Of a stretch of DNA of 64,000 bases, positions 1-10,870 are shown piece after piece; the first letter of the stretch is position 1; every line of letters begins with the position of its first letter. The notes under the pieces are model-generated. The model had not been told where the DNA came from. It did no database searches and was given only the letters and a program-made list of their open reading frames with translations. Source of the stretch: Cognatundibacterium curvum (GTDB taxonomy: Bacteria; Pseudomonadota; Gammaproteobacteria; Burkholderiales; Burkholderiaceae_D); the NCBI RefSeq assembly GCF_014284235.1, contig NZ_JACOGD010000001.1, positions 248,001-312,000 of the forward strand. The letters are read 5' to 3'. A program made the translations under genes and the position numbers.

Positions 1-1736
1 CACAATACATACGACTCTTTACTATCGCTGAGCACCAGATTGATTTTCAAATTTTTGTTTTCAGCAGACTCGCCATTCAAACTGGCTGCCATCGCTTCCA
101 GAAATTTTTCTGTCGGCGTCTGCGCCAGCATATCGATCAGAAATGCACGGTTAATGCCCTTTTTCGGCGGGCCATTTCTTAACTCGTCGACGGCAGTCAG
201 ATAGCTGTTACGCCAGGTTGCCGATTCTGCTGCATAGCCCATTTGTTCATAGGTTTTTGCCAGCAGTTCTTTCGCTGCCTGATTGCCGCTATCGGCAAAT
301 ACCAGATGATTCAAGAGTTCTGCCACCCAACGATAATCCCCCTTATCGTAAGCTGCCTGCGCATTGGCGAGCGCCTTGTCTGCACCGCCAGCGAGTTCAA
401 TAATACGTTTGGCCGAGTCTTGCGGTGCGAGCGGGTTCAGGTGTGCCGGGTTGCCATCGTAAGCGCCGAGGTAAAACTGATAGATCGCTTTGACATTGTG
501 GCGCAGGTCGCCGTAATAGCCACGTGCTGCAAAAAAATTGGCCAGTGTCTTTGGCAATTTGATCTGATCGGCGATCTCATATGGTGTCAGTCCGGCATTC
601 ATCAGGCGAACGGTTTGATCATGCATGTATTGATAGCTGTCACGTTGTTTGCTAATGAACTCAGCAATGCGGGCATGCCCCCAGACCGGCCAGTTATGCT
701 GGCCAAAATACACCTCTGCACTGGCACTGTGTTCCAGCGCCTGATCGAGATAGGCAGACCAATGCTGGGCGTCGCGCACCTTTGCACCGCGGATAGGCAG
801 CAGGTTATGCATGGTTTGCGCGAGAATTTCGGCGCCGGCATAGGCCTTCTTTTCCGGAAGTAAAAACGTCAATTCTGCTGGCGCCTCCGCCCCGGGCACA
901 TTATAAAAAACGAAGCGTAAACCATCGATGCTGAGTTCCTGGCTTGCCTGCGTGATCTGCTGAGTTGGCGCGAGTATGCCTATGCTGCCGTAGACAACGC
1001 CTTTGCCAAGTCCGGTATCGACATTGCCTTTGACTGAGCGTGCTAAGTCTTTCCCAAACTGGTAAGCTGAACGACGTGCCATTGCGGTGCCGACCAGAAT
1101 ATTTTCGCTGGTGGCTTCTTCCATAAAACCGTCAGGCGCAATCACAGGGATTTTTCTTGCCAAGGCATCTTCGGAACTCACTACCCCCAGCACGCCTCCA
1201 AAATGGTCAGCATGGCTGTGCGTGAAAATCACCGCAGATACGGGCTTATTGCCCAGATGCTCGCGAGCGAAAGCAATCGCAGCTGCCGCGCTTTCTTTGG
1301 CAGTCAGCGGATCGACGACGATAAACCCGGTTTTACCTTCAATCAGCGTCATATTGGCAATATCGAAGCCGCGTAGCTGGTAAATTCCATCGGTAACTTT
1401 AAACAAGCCGATTTGCGCATTCAGCCTGGCATGTCGCCACAGACTGGGATTGACCGTAGCCGGTGCCGGGCCATCGACGAAGCGAAACGCATCAAAATCA
1501 ACCAGTACATCGCCAGCCGTGTTTGTAATTTTGCCGGTGGGACGTGCAATCCAGCCCCGCTTAGCATCCTCAAAGTCTTGCTGATCATCGAGCGCGAGAC
1601 TGGCTGCCATGTCAGCATTCGCTTTGATCGTGGTTGCGCTGACCTCGCCGTTGCTGTCGGCCGGAACCGGTTTTCCACACGCAGCCAACAACATACAGGC
1701 ACTGACGATAAGGCTAGAGGAAGCAAGCTGACGCAT
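1..1736 (-). CDS. Alkyl/aryl-sulfatase (SdsA/BDS1 family), lipoprotein, 3' end outside window
   Basis: Predicted to hydrolyse alkyl sulfate esters such as dodecyl sulfate to alcohol and sulfate with a binuclear zinc centre. About 578 codons are open to the left edge, so the C-terminus is missing. The N-terminus has a lipoprotein signal (LLAACGK), so the enzyme is probably membrane-anchored outside the cytoplasm. The metallo-beta-lactamase motif THSHADHFGG is near residue 180. The family-typical RGYYGDLRHNVKA stretch of the dimerisation region follows, and the start of the SCP2-like C-terminal domain is at the edge. The ATG at 1736 gives a full signal peptide. The gene diverges from a LysR gene, as in Pseudomonas sdsA/sdsB, which suggests induction by sulfate esters. 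The substrate is inferred from the family. Confidence 0.9.
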   Translation of the reverse strand, partial: MRQLASSSLIVSACMLLAACGKPVPADSNGEVSATTIKANADMAASLALDDQQDFEDAKRGWIARPTGKITNTAGDVLVDFDAFRFVDGPAPATVNPSLWRHARLNAQIGLFKVTDGIYQLRGFDIANMTLIEGKTGFIVVDPLTAKESAAAAIAFAREHLGNKPVSAVIFTHSHADHFGGVLGVVSSEDALARKIPVIAPDGFMEEATSENILVGTAMARRSAYQFGKDLARSVKGNVDTGLGKGVVYGSIGILAPTQQITQASQELSIDGLRFVFYNVPGAEAPAELTFLLPEKKAYAGAEILAQTMHNLLPIRGAKVRDAQHWSAYLDQALEHSASAEVYFGQHNWPVWGHARIAEFISKQRDSYQYMHDQTVRLMNAGLTPYEIADQIKLPKTLANFFAARGYYGDLRHNVKAIYQFYLGAYDGNPAHLNPLAPQDSAKRIIELAGGADKALANAQAAYDKGDYRWVAELLNHLVFADSGNQAAKELLAKTYEQMGYAAESATWRNSYLTAVDELRNGPPKKGINRAFLIDMLAQTPTEKFLEAMAASLNGESAENKNLKINLVLSDSKESYVL

Positions 1737-1936
1737 GGTGACTCCTAAAGGAAAAGATCAATGGATTTATGGATTTGATAAGGCCATGACAGAGACGATC
1801 AGATAGCCGGGCAAAATAATTTTCGGTATGGATAAAAAAAGCAAAAAAATAAAACCGAAGTAAAGCGGTGAAACCATGCTGCTAAGTGTAGGAGCGAGTT
1901 CCTTATGCAGTCCAATGCAAATTTAAGATAAGATCA

Positions 1937-1951
1937 ATGCATTCAATGCAT
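1937..1951. promoter_or_regulatory. LysR-type T-N11-A box in the alkyl sulfatase/lysR divergent region
   Basis: ATGCATTCAATGCAT is a perfect palindrome around a central C and fits the LysR T-N11-A rule. It lies 20 bp before the lysR start and about 200 bp upstream of the sulfatase start. A half copy (CAATGCA) is at 1913-1919, and the 11-bp core recurs at 2929-2939. It is probably the autoregulatory and activation site of the LysR protein; this is inference. The 234-bp divergent region holds no other gene. Confidence 0.6.
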
Positions 1952-1970
1952 AGCCTGATGGACGGAACTC

Positions 1971-2885
1971 ATGGAATTAAAACGACTGCGACACCTGATT
2001 GCACTGGCCGATGAACGCAACTTCATCCGTGCTGCACAGCGCGTCCATTTATCGCAATCCGCATTGAGCCGCAGCATACAGGCAGCAGAAAACGAATTTG
2101 GTGTGCGCCTGTTCGACCGTGGCACGACAGACGTCAGTACTACACGTGCCGGTGAGTTTGTGATTGAGCGCGCCCGTAAATTGTTATTCGACAGCCGTTG
2201 TCTTGATCGTGATATGGATTTGTTTCGACAAAAACAAATCGGGGAGCTGGCTTTTGGCAGCGGACCGTTTCCTGCAGCGACTATGCTACCCAGGTTGATA
2301 CCGGAATTACGACAACATCATCCTGAGGTGCGCTTGCGTGTTGAAGTGAATAATTGGGCCTATCTGACACAACATTTACGGGCTGAAGAGCTGGACTTTT
2401 TTATTGCGGACATCCGTGATTTGCCAGCGGAAAAAGACTTGGAAATACGGCGATTCACCCAACAACCCGGCGGATTTTATGTGCGGGCCCAACACCCGCT
2501 TGCTGGCTCAAAAACAATCACGGCAGCGCAGATCCGGGAATATGGAATTGCCAGTGTCAGATTGCCGCAGTCAATACGTGAACAGCTTGCCAGGCTATTA
2601 GGCATTGCTGATCCGGCACAGCTTCCGCTTGCATTGGAATGTGATGACGTCGCGATTCTCAAGCGCACAGTGCTGTGGTCGGATACCGTACTGGCGGCGA
2701 TAGCCGCTGCCGTCAGCGATGAGCTGCAGAACAGCCAATTACGCGCCATCCAATTGCGCGATGCACCAGTCCTGTATTCAGAGGTAGGCATTGTATCGCT
2801 TGCAGGGCGCAGTCACTCCCCGTTTGCTACCTTGGTCATTCAACGCTTAAAGGACATTGCCCTGGAGTTGGTGGTATTGGAGTAG
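1971..2885 (+). CDS. LysR-family transcriptional regulator (SdsB-like position)
   Basis: A 304-residue regulator of usual LysR length. The N-terminal winged helix-turn-helix is clear (residues 1-60, with LSQSALSRSIQAAENEFGV), and a periplasmic-binding-like co-inducer domain follows from about residue 90. It is divergent from the alkyl sulfatase gene, the same arrangement as the activator SdsB with its target in Pseudomonas. It most likely senses the sulfate ester or its alcohol product and activates the neighbour. The inducer cannot be read from the sequence. Confidence 0.9.
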   Translation: MELKRLRHLIALADERNFIRAAQRVHLSQSALSRSIQAAENEFGVRLFDRGTTDVSTTRAGEFVIERARKLLFDSRCLDRDMDLFRQKQIGELAFGSGPFPAATMLPRLIPELRQHHPEVRLRVEVNNWAYLTQHLRAEELDFFIADIRDLPAEKDLEIRRFTQQPGGFYVRAQHPLAGSKTITAAQIREYGIASVRLPQSIREQLARLLGIADPAQLPLALECDDVAILKRTVLWSDTVLAAIAAAVSDELQNSQLRAIQLRDAPVLYSEVGIVSLAGRSHSPFATLVIQRLKDIALELVVLE

Positions 2886-2928
2886 ATCATCCCGGAATGC
2901 GCGCCTAGGGAGCGTATTGTCGGTCTTA

Positions 2929-2939
2929 GCATTCAATGC
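2929..2939. promoter_or_regulatory. Second copy of the LysR palindrome core
   Basis: GCATTCAATGC repeats exactly the core of the box at 1937-1951. It lies 44 bp behind the lysR stop codon and about 430 bp upstream of the chemoreceptor start. It could be an auxiliary operator, or could bring the chemoreceptor gene into the same regulon. The 484-bp stretch 2886-3369 otherwise contains only a probable terminator and no gene. Confidence 0.4.
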
Positions 2940-2998
2940 GCCGCTCGTCAGCATGTTAAATAAATCGCAGTAGCCGGGTCGTTTAACTGTACGACGTG

Positions 2999-3033
2999 AA
3001 GCGGGATGCATGCGCAAGCATCACGCTTTGTTT
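2999..3033 (+). terminator. Probable rho-independent terminator of lysR
   Basis: The arms 2999-3009 and 3018-3029 pair with one mismatch around an eight-base loop. A T-rich tail (TTTGTTTT) follows. Confidence 0.5.
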
Positions 3034-3369
3034 TCTGTCCAGTATTCTTTGTGAGGCAAATTGTCAACTCTGTTGAAATTCCAACCAATTAACAAAAATC
3101 AACTTTTTATCTGTGATATCTGCTGATATTGTTTCTTCATGGAAAGTAATAAGTCACATCGCGCCAGTTCAAGCAATTCTTTACCCGGGATTCTTGAACT
3201 TAACTTGCTTTATATCGGATGCTTACCTACTCTGTAACACTGTGTAATGCAAAGTTTTCGATATGAAAAAGACATTGAGCAGTATCTGATTTGTGTTGCT
3301 TTCCCCGTGTCAGCGTCATTTTGGTCGTTTCTGGCATTGCGGTTTATCTGTCATGTGAGGAGTCTGCAA

Positions 3370-5028
3370 ATGAAGATCTCAAACCTTAAAATTGGCCCAC
3401 GTCTGGGGCTAGGCTTTGGATTCATCCTGTTGCTGCTGGTTAGTGTCGCTGCAATGGGCATCTACAGCATGGCAAAAAGCGATGCCGCTCTGCACCACAT
3501 TGTCGAGGTGAATGTCAAAAAATTGGCTTATCTGGAAAAAATGGAGAACTCTGTGCATGTGGTGTCGCGCGTGATACGGACCATCGCTTTGTTATCTGAT
3601 GAGAATGCCGCCAATGTACAGCGACAAAAAATTCTCGACGTACGCAAGACTTACAATGAGGCTTTCGACGCCCTGGAAAAAATGCCCTTAGACGAGGCTG
3701 GCAAGGGGCACGTCGCCAGGATCAAAGAGTTCCAGCTTGCGGCACGCGCGCTGAACGAAAAATTCATCGAATTAGCGAAGACGGATAAAGACGCTGCAGT
3801 GCAGTTTCTGTTGAAGGAGGTGGTGCCAGCCAATAATCACTGGCAGGAAGCGATGCACCAATTCGGCGAATTACAGCGACAAAAAAATAAGCAAGACGAA
3901 GAGTCGGCAGTAGAAAATTATAAGGCTGCACGGCTTGTCATGCTGGTGCTCACCACGCTCGCTGTGCTGACGGGTGGCCTGTTTGGCTGGTTAATTTCCC
4001 GCTCAATCACACAGCCAATTGGCGCTGCAGTCAAGATTGCACAGACCGTCGCTGTGGGTGATTTGACCGGCCAGATTGAGGTCAATTCCCAGGATGAAGT
4101 TGGTGAGTTGTTGCAGGCATTGAAAGAGATGACGGTTTCGTTGCAAAGCATAGTCAGTCAGGTGCGTGCCGGGACGGAATCGATCTCTGCTGCTTCAACC
4201 CAAATCGCCAGCGGAAATATGGACTTGTCTTCGCGTACAGAACAGCAGGCCGGCTCACTGGAGGAAACTGCCTCGTCGATGGAGGAACTGACTTCTACAG
4301 TTGAGCAAAATGCGGATAATGCGCGTCAAGCCAGTAGCCTGGCGAAAACTGCATCGGAAGTGGCTGGCAGGGGTGGTGCGGTGGTGTCGGAAGTAGTCGA
4401 TACCATGACGTCAATCAATGAATCCTCACGCAAAATTGTGGACATCATCAGTGTGATAGATGGCATCGCCTTTCAAACCAATATCCTGGCCTTGAATGCG
4501 GCAGTCGAAGCAGCGCGCGCTGGTGAGCAGGGCCGCGGCTTTGCTGTGGTTGCTTCAGAAGTGCGTAATCTCGCACAGCGCAGTGCCAGTGCGGCCAAGG
4601 AAATCAAAGCCTTAATCAGTGATTCTGTGGAAAAAGTGGATGCTGGCAGCCGCCTGGTGGAGCGCGCTGGTAGCACCATGAATGAGGTCGTAGTCAGCGT
4701 CAAGCGTATGACGGATGTGGTGGCTGAAATTGCAGCCGCAACACAAGAGCAAACGACAGGTATTTCTCAGATTAATATCGCTGTCACTGAAATGGATAAT
4801 GTGACACAAAAGAACGCCGCCCTGGTGGAAGAGGCTGCGGCTGCGGCAGGTGCGATGCAGGAACAGGCCAGCGCTTTGGCTCGGGTTGTGAGCACATTTA
4901 TCATCGATGGCGCACAGAATCTGGCTGCTGCACCTGTGGCGACTGCCCGTTCTGCCACACGTATTCACGCCACTCAGGCTAAGCCTTCTCTGCGAAAAGC
5001 CGGTGCGCAACTCAGGCTGTCGACCTGA
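3370..5028 (+). CDS. Methyl-accepting chemotaxis protein
   Basis: An inner-membrane chemoreceptor that would signal through CheA/CheW; the flagellar and Che genes are not in this window. The start at 3370 is preceded by AGGAG (3358-3362). A longer frame opens at 3247, but its extra 41 residues do not look like family sequence. Domains in the 552-residue product are TM1 (about 10-32), a four-helix-bundle periplasmic sensor, TM2 (about 190-212), HAMP, and a long cytoplasmic coiled coil with the hairpin tip around [20 protein letters not shown]. There is no C-terminal NWETF-type pentapeptide, so CheR tethering is unlikely. The ligand is unknown. The nearby alkyl sulfatase cluster makes an amphiphile possible, but this is speculation. 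Confidence 0.95.
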   Translation: MKISNLKIGPRLGLGFGFILLLLVSVAAMGIYSMAKSDAALHHIVEVNVKKLAYLEKMENSVHVVSRVIRTIALLSDENAANVQRQKILDVRKTYNEAFDALEKMPLDEAGKGHVARIKEFQLAARALNEKFIELAKTDKDAAVQFLLKEVVPANNHWQEAMHQFGELQRQKNKQDEESAVENYKAARLVMLVLTTLAVLTGGLFGWLISRSITQPIGAAVKIAQTVAVGDLTGQIEVNSQDEVGELLQALKEMTVSLQSIVSQVRAGTESISAASTQIASGNMDLSSRTEQQAGSLEETASSMEELTSTVEQNADNARQASSLAKTASEVAGRGGAVVSEVVDTMTSINESSRKIVDIISVIDGIAFQTNILALNAAVEAARAGEQGRGFAVVASEVRNLAQRSASAAKEIKALISDSVEKVDAGSRLVERAGSTMNEVVVSVKRMTDVVAEIAAATQEQTTGISQINIAVTEMDNVTQKNAALVEEAAAAAGAMQEQASALARVVSTFIIDGAQNLAAAPVATARSATRIHATQAKPSLRKAGAQLRLST

Positions 5029-5101
5029 GGCATTCCCAGGACGGATTTGTCCCGCAGCTAGGGCTGGGCGATTCGGCTAACCCTTAACGGCAGTTGATAT
5101 C

Positions 5102-5126
5102 AGCCCCGCTATCAGCGGGGCTTTTT
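5102..5126 (+). terminator. Rho-independent terminator after the chemoreceptor gene
   Basis: The GC-rich stem AGCCCCGCT / AGCGGGGCT with a three-base loop is followed at once by a run of T. It lies between the chemoreceptor and the convergent histidine kinase. Confidence 0.85.
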
Positions 5127-5183
5127 CATGCGCTGCTGGTCTGATGCAGATGGCGTCGCCGTTCGGTCTGAGCAGTTGTCGTG

Positions 5184-6803
5184 TTAACCCTCAGCTTTTC
5201 TTGCGTGCTCAGGCGCGCGCAGTGGGATCAGGATGTCGAAACGTGCACCTTGTCCTGGTTCAGAGAACACACTTAGCCTGCCGCCCAAAATCGCCTCCAC
5301 CAAATTGTGGCAGATATGCAAACCCAGACCTGAGCCGCCTTGCCCGAATTTAGTGGTGAAAAATGGGTCAAAAATTTTGCTCAGATGTTGCGCCGGTATG
5401 CCAGATCCATTGTCAGAAAAGCTGATTAAGACATGGCTTTGTGTGGCCCCGTGTAAGCTTGCGCTGATACGTATCACGCCGGGCTTGCCGTCTTCAAATG
5501 CATGTAACAGCGCATTGTTGAACAGATTGAAGATGACTTGGGTCAGTGGCCCGGGAAAGCTGTCCAGCTGTATCTGATCTGCGACCTCAGTGTCCAGGCT
5601 GACTTTGCTGTGTTTGAGTTGCACACGTAAAGTCAGCTCCAGTTCCGCTATCAGTTTTTTTAAATCGAATTTTCTGCGTAATTCGCTGGTCTGATCAACC
5701 GCAATGGTCTTAAAGCTCATGATCAGATCGGATGCACGCAAAATATTTGTGGTCAGTAAATAGCCCGCTTCATTGAGGGTATTGAAGTGGCTTTCCAGTA
5801 AAGATTTTTTGAGTTGTCCCGCTTCGAAGGCTTGTTGGGTTAGCTGTACCTTATCCGTCATCGCTGTTGCCACGGTTAAGGCATTGCCTATCGGCGTGTT
5901 AAGTTCATGCGCAACGCCCGCCACCAGTGAGCCTAAGCTCGATAATTTTTCTGAATTCACCAGCTGTGTCTGGGTGTTTTTCAAATGCTGTAAATTATCC
6001 GACAGCAGGCGATTCGATGATTCCAGTTCCGCCGTACGTTGTGCCACCCTGAGTTCCAGGGTTTGATTTAAGACGGTGATCTCTTTGATTTTTTTATTAA
6101 TCTCAAATGCCATGAGATTAAAGTCATTACCCAACGCGGCTAACTCATCCCGTCCTGAAATATCGATTTTCTGTTCATAGTTACCGGCGACGATAGCCTG
6201 ACTGGCCAGCGCCATCTCTTTGAGACGGTGCGAAATACGCCAGCCCAGCAGTAAGATCACCAGCAAGGTGGCCAGCATGATGGCACTGGTGCGTAACAAA
6301 GACTGTTGTTGTTCCCTGGCGGTAGCATCGATCAGGCTTTTGGTGGAAATGCCATATTGCAGGAAACCGATTTCCCTGTGCGCCAGGAGCAAGGGATTGC
6401 GTACATGGACTTCGCCTGTTTTCAGCGCAGCCTGTTCGAAGCCGGTTTCTGATGTGGGCTCTGCTAACTTTTCACCCGCAGCCAGTGTGCTGAGTAATAA
6501 AGTGCCATGTGCGTCCCCAATGACGACATAGATCAAACCATTTTCCGCATGTTCATTGAGCATTTCACTGAAAAAGATCTTCACGGTATTCAGATCGTTT
6601 TTGAGTACATAGGTCGATACTGTCATATTCAGTATCTGTGAAGTCTGGCTGATACCGGAGAGTACGTTTTCCAAAACGGCTGTTTTCAGGGTGCGGTTGC
6701 CGTCGTAAAAGACGCCCGCTATCAGCAAAGAAAAGGATAAGGCTGCAGTTATCGCAAAATAACCGATCAGGGAGTGGAAGAAGCGACTCAGTTTGATAAT
6801 CAT
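5184..6803 (-). CDS. Membrane sensor histidine kinase, orphan
   Basis: Autophosphorylating sensor of a two-component system, 539 residues. In order it has TM1 (about 10-32), a periplasmic sensor of about 135 residues, TM2 (about 171-189), HAMP (190-242) and a coiled coil (240-285). The phosphoacceptor H299 lies in GVAHELNTPIGNA. The ATPase domain follows, with the N box FNLFNNALLHAF, the G1 box DNGSGIP and the G2 box GQGGSGLGL. The HELNTP variant of the H box is common in kinases of this architecture. No response regulator lies next to it, so its partner must be elsewhere. The gene converges with the chemoreceptor. The 214 bp upstream (6804-7017) show no further gene. Confidence 0.93.
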   Translation of the reverse strand: MIIKLSRFFHSLIGYFAITAALSFSLLIAGVFYDGNRTLKTAVLENVLSGISQTSQILNMTVSTYVLKNDLNTVKIFFSEMLNEHAENGLIYVVIGDAHGTLLLSTLAAGEKLAEPTSETGFEQAALKTGEVHVRNPLLLAHREIGFLQYGISTKSLIDATAREQQQSLLRTSAIMLATLLVILLLGWRISHRLKEMALASQAIVAGNYEQKIDISGRDELAALGNDFNLMAFEINKKIKEITVLNQTLELRVAQRTAELESSNRLLSDNLQHLKNTQTQLVNSEKLSSLGSLVAGVAHELNTPIGNALTVATAMTDKVQLTQQAFEAGQLKKSLLESHFNTLNEAGYLLTTNILRASDLIMSFKTIAVDQTSELRRKFDLKKLIAELELTLRVQLKHSKVSLDTEVADQIQLDSFPGPLTQVIFNLFNNALLHAFEDGKPGVIRISASLHGATQSHVLISFSDNGSGIPAQHLSKIFDPFFTTKFGQGGSGLGLHICHNLVEAILGGRLSVFSEPGQGARFDILIPLRAPEHARKAEG

Positions 6804-7017
6804 GTATCAAGAGGTAGTAAGAAATGTAGAACATTCCTAGATGCAATTACTTGGTACAGTATAGTGCAGACTTGCAATCTTCTGTTTGAGCAAGGTCGAA
6901 AGCATGCATGTTAAGTTGTGCCTGTACCACCAGTTCAGGCGCGCTTGGGCGTATGGGTGCAGAGGCAGAGCTGAGCAACTCGGGCCTATGCAGATATGTT
7001 GAAACAGGGTGGATTAG

Positions 7018-8796
<1,779 letters not shown>

Positions 8797-8830
8797 CTAA
8801 AAACGCTGGAAAAGACTGGGAAAATGGTGA

Positions 8831-9109
8831 TCAGAGATCGCCGATTACGCCTTTTTTGTCGAAGCAAGCTTTAGCGCTGACCGCTTTAAAGCCATGACCT
8901 TTGCATTCATTTTGACCCTTGCACGCATGTTCAGCAGTTTTACAATCGCTGTTTCCTTTGCAGTCGTGGATGTTGTAGCAATGCACGGTGTCGTTGGCAG
9001 CTATAGCTTTGCCTGATGCGCCCTTAGGTGCATCAGCGGCGCCGGCAACACCGGCTAAAGCGAAGGCAGTGGCAGCGAGCAAGAAAGCGGAAGAGGTCTT
9101 AACGGACAT
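8831..9109 (-). CDS. Bufferin-type (BufA2-like) periplasmic copper RiPP precursor
   Basis: A 92-residue secreted peptide. Residues 1 to about 24 are a Sec signal peptide (LAGVAGA before the cleavage site). The mature part has six cysteines (44, 50, 56, 63, 69, 82) in CKG/CK-spaced repeats: HDCKGNSDCKTAEHACKGQ, then NECKGHGF and KACFDKKG. This pattern is that of bufferins, whose Cys residues are converted by a DUF692/DUF2063 enzyme pair and which bind copper in the periplasm. The downstream gene encodes both enzyme parts fused, which supports the call. A good AGGAGA site precedes the ATG. The DoxX-like BufD gene often found in such loci is absent. Copper as the ligand is inferred from the family. 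Confidence 0.85.
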   Translation of the reverse strand: MSVKTSSAFLLAATAFALAGVAGAADAPKGASGKAIAANDTVHCYNIHDCKGNSDCKTAEHACKGQNECKGHGFKAVSAKACFDKKGVIGDL

Positions 9110-9166
9110 GTGAGTCTCCTAAAATAGTCAGTAGCAACGGCACCATGCCATCACTTACTGCTTCTT

Positions 9167-9193
9167 TAGTCGCGCCAGGCGGCAGTTACTTAC
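9167..9193 (-). promoter_or_regulatory. Possible ECF-sigma-type promoter for the bufferin locus
   Basis: Reading leftward, GTAAGT (9188-9193) and CGACTA (9167-9172) are 15 bp apart, about 60 bp before the precursor start. The shape resembles ECF sigma promoters (GTAA-type -35, CGA-type -10), which drive some bufferin operons. No sigma factor gene is in the window. Weak evidence. Confidence 0.25.
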
Positions 9194-9357
9194 ACCCAAA
9201 ATAAAAATATGTGAGAAAAATTTCAAATAAGATTTTTAAAGCATTTTTCCGGATATGGAACACAAACCTTTCTTTGGAGAAGTTGAGAAGTCCAGAGGTG
9301 GCCTTGATAGTAACAGCACAGGAACAAGTCCACCTCAAACAGCTGAGCGATCAAAAA

Positions 9358-9933
9358 TTAGCGCGAGTAGGGCAAATTGATATTCAAAGGAGTTGCTTTG
9401 ATTTTGCTTACGATGCCCAGGAATTTGCGATCCATAGAGGTGTAAATCAAGGTGTAGATGCTGAGTGCCGATCCGTCCGCAAATGTGCAAAGATCGTTCT
9501 GCGCGCCATGCTTGCTGGTCACCCAGCCGCCACTTGCACTCATTTCTATACCGTTCAGCAAGGCGCAGAATTGATGGCTGGGCGTTGCCCATTTGTTTGG
9601 ATCAAAGGGCGGCAATTTCTCTACTGCGACACCACGCGATAAGTAGGTTGCGGCTATCGACGGATCCTTGGAAAAGAATATCCCGGCATCGACCAAACCC
9701 ATGTTATCTCCATTAGTGATTTGGCACATGCGTCTTGGTACACCATTCATGAGTGTGCCTTCTGCATATTCGAACCATAAATTCTTGACGATACCTTTGT
9801 TCGTTCTGTCCTTGATGCAGTAGCTGCCGATTCCAGAGCCAGCGCTGGTCTCGTCTGTAGTAGTTTGCGCGTATGCGCAGGAAAATGCGGTCGAAGTAAT
9901 CAGCAACAGAGCGGCGTTTTGCAGGATATTCAT
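9358..9933 (-). CDS. Secreted protein of unknown function, DUF333-like C-terminal part
   Basis: I do not recognise this 191-residue protein with certainty. It has a clear Sec signal peptide (residues 1-22, SCAYA cut before QTTTDE), so it is periplasmic or secreted. Four Cys lie in the mature part. The segment from ATPSHQFCALLNG to NDLCTFADGSALSIYTLIY resembles the DUF333 pattern of a Cys, a variable loop, then a C-x-F-x-DGS motif; this likeness is by eye only. A strong AGGAGA site precedes the ATG, similar to that of the bufferin precursor, and both genes point the same way with 248 bp between. It may be co-expressed with that locus or independent. Confidence 0.7.
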   Translation of the reverse strand: MNILQNAALLLITSTAFSCAYAQTTTDETSAGSGIGSYCIKDRTNKGIVKNLWFEYAEGTLMNGVPRRMCQITNGDNMGLVDAGIFFSKDPSIAATYLSRGVAVEKLPPFDPNKWATPSHQFCALLNGIEMSASGGWVTSKHGAQNDLCTFADGSALSIYTLIYTSMDRKFLGIVSKIKATPLNINLPYSR

Positions 9934-10478
9934 TTCATGTCTCCTAAAGAATTTCTGTTATGAGTTGCAACCTTAACTGGAGAGAGGCTGCCGCTTTAGA
10001 AGCTAACCTGATCGTATGTGCAAGTCAAAGGGTAAACCGCGTTATGTTGTTTATTGGATTAAGTTTAAAGTAACAGTGTTTCCGTATAAAATTTATTTAT
10101 GTATGCCAACGGTAAAGCGTGTGCGCCTGGCAGGATGAAGGCAATTAGAAATCTGTGTTGTTTGTTTTCAGTCAGACAGAAAAGAGATCGCCTGCATAGT
10201 TTGTGTTGGCATAAGCCTTCAGAGCGAAAGCCGGCCTTTCCATTCTGGTTATAAGAAAAAGGCAGCTTGAAGGCCGGGCGTTTGCCAACCTGCTTCATCA
10301 GCATAAGTTTGCAGCGCACTGCCAGATCCGAGCGTATTTGTTTTAGCTGAACTGGAAATGCAAGAGGGAAAAGGCTGGCAAGCGACGTAGGCCTGGCAGC
10401 CGGATAGTCTCTGGGAATCTGCATGCCTGGCACCAAGCTTGCGTGTTACCCATACGAGTTTTTTATACATAAAGCAGC
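9934..10478. other. Intergenic stretch without a supported gene
   Basis: Open frames exist on the minus strand (10065-10436 and 10249-10485), but they overlap each other, lack ribosome binding sites and match no family I know. The stretch is the shared upstream region of the secreted protein gene and the DJ-1 operon. Confidence 0.5.
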
Positions 10479-10507
10479 TTGACAAGCATAAATTCCGGGA
10501 TTATTAT
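10479..10507 (+). promoter_or_regulatory. Strong sigma-70 promoter P1 upstream of the DJ-1/tehA operon
   Basis: A consensus TTGACA (10479-10484), a spacer of exactly 17 bp, then TATTAT (10502-10507). The predicted start of transcription falls inside the operator 10511-10526. No convincing gene lies in the 363 bp before the DJ-1 gene, so P1 makes either a long leader or an untranslated RNA. Confidence 0.75.
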
Positions 10508-10510
10508 GCC

Positions 10511-10526
10511 TACCAACTAGTCGGAC
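10511..10526 (+). promoter_or_regulatory. TetR-type operator copy 1
   Basis: TACCAACTAGTCGGAC, three bases after the P1 -10 element. It belongs to a set of four sites (10511, 10785, 15174, 17159) that share 11 of 16 positions when put in one orientation. A repressor bound here would cover the transcription start. Confidence 0.7.
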
Positions 10527-10750
10527 GAATGGCTAATGAAAAGTAATGCGTATTAAAGAAATGCATATTGCTTAGATGTGGGCTGCACTCTGGCTGTCAT
10601 CGGGCTGTATTTGTACTGTGTTTGTGTTGTGTATCGCCTGTCCTTCTGGGCAAATCCTGCGCTGTTTAGCCGTTCTGTCAGACAAATTGATAGTCTGAAT
10701 CGGGTGATAGTTCAGGCTCAAGCTCAGATTAGCTTGCGGTGAAACAAGTA

Positions 10751-10778
10751 TTTCGATAACGCGAAATTTTTTTATTAT
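10751..10778 (+). promoter_or_regulatory. Candidate second promoter P2 of the DJ-1/tehA operon
   Basis: TATTAT (10773-10778) with a weak -35 (TTTCGA, 10751-10756, 16-bp spacer). It is followed six bases later by operator copy 2. It would give a leader of about 85 nt for the DJ-1 gene. Confidence 0.45.
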
Positions 10779-10784
10779 AGAATC

Positions 10785-10800
10785 GACCGATTAGTTGGTA
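10785..10800 (-). promoter_or_regulatory. TetR-type operator copy 2
   Basis: Read on the minus strand the site is TACCAACTAATCGGTC, differing from copy 1 at two positions. It lies directly behind the P2 -10 element and 70 bp before the DJ-1 start codon. Confidence 0.7.
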
Positions 10801-10870
10801 AAGCAAGGTCTTGTGGCGAGCTGTTACTGACTTCTGCTCTTAATTATTTCAATTTTCAAAAGGAAATACC

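Noticed and set aside
243-863. A 206-codon plus-strand open frame
   Set aside because: It lies fully inside the alkyl sulfatase gene on the other strand, which has clear family motifs; the plus-strand product has none.
3069-3369. Flagellar sigma-28 promoter before the chemoreceptor
   Set aside because: I found no convincing TAAA/GCCGATAA pair with proper spacing.
10065-10485. Two overlapping minus-strand frames of 123 and 78 codons
   Set aside because: They overlap each other, lack ribosome binding sites and known domains, and sit in the regulatory region before the DJ-1 operon. A decayed gene is possible but not supported.
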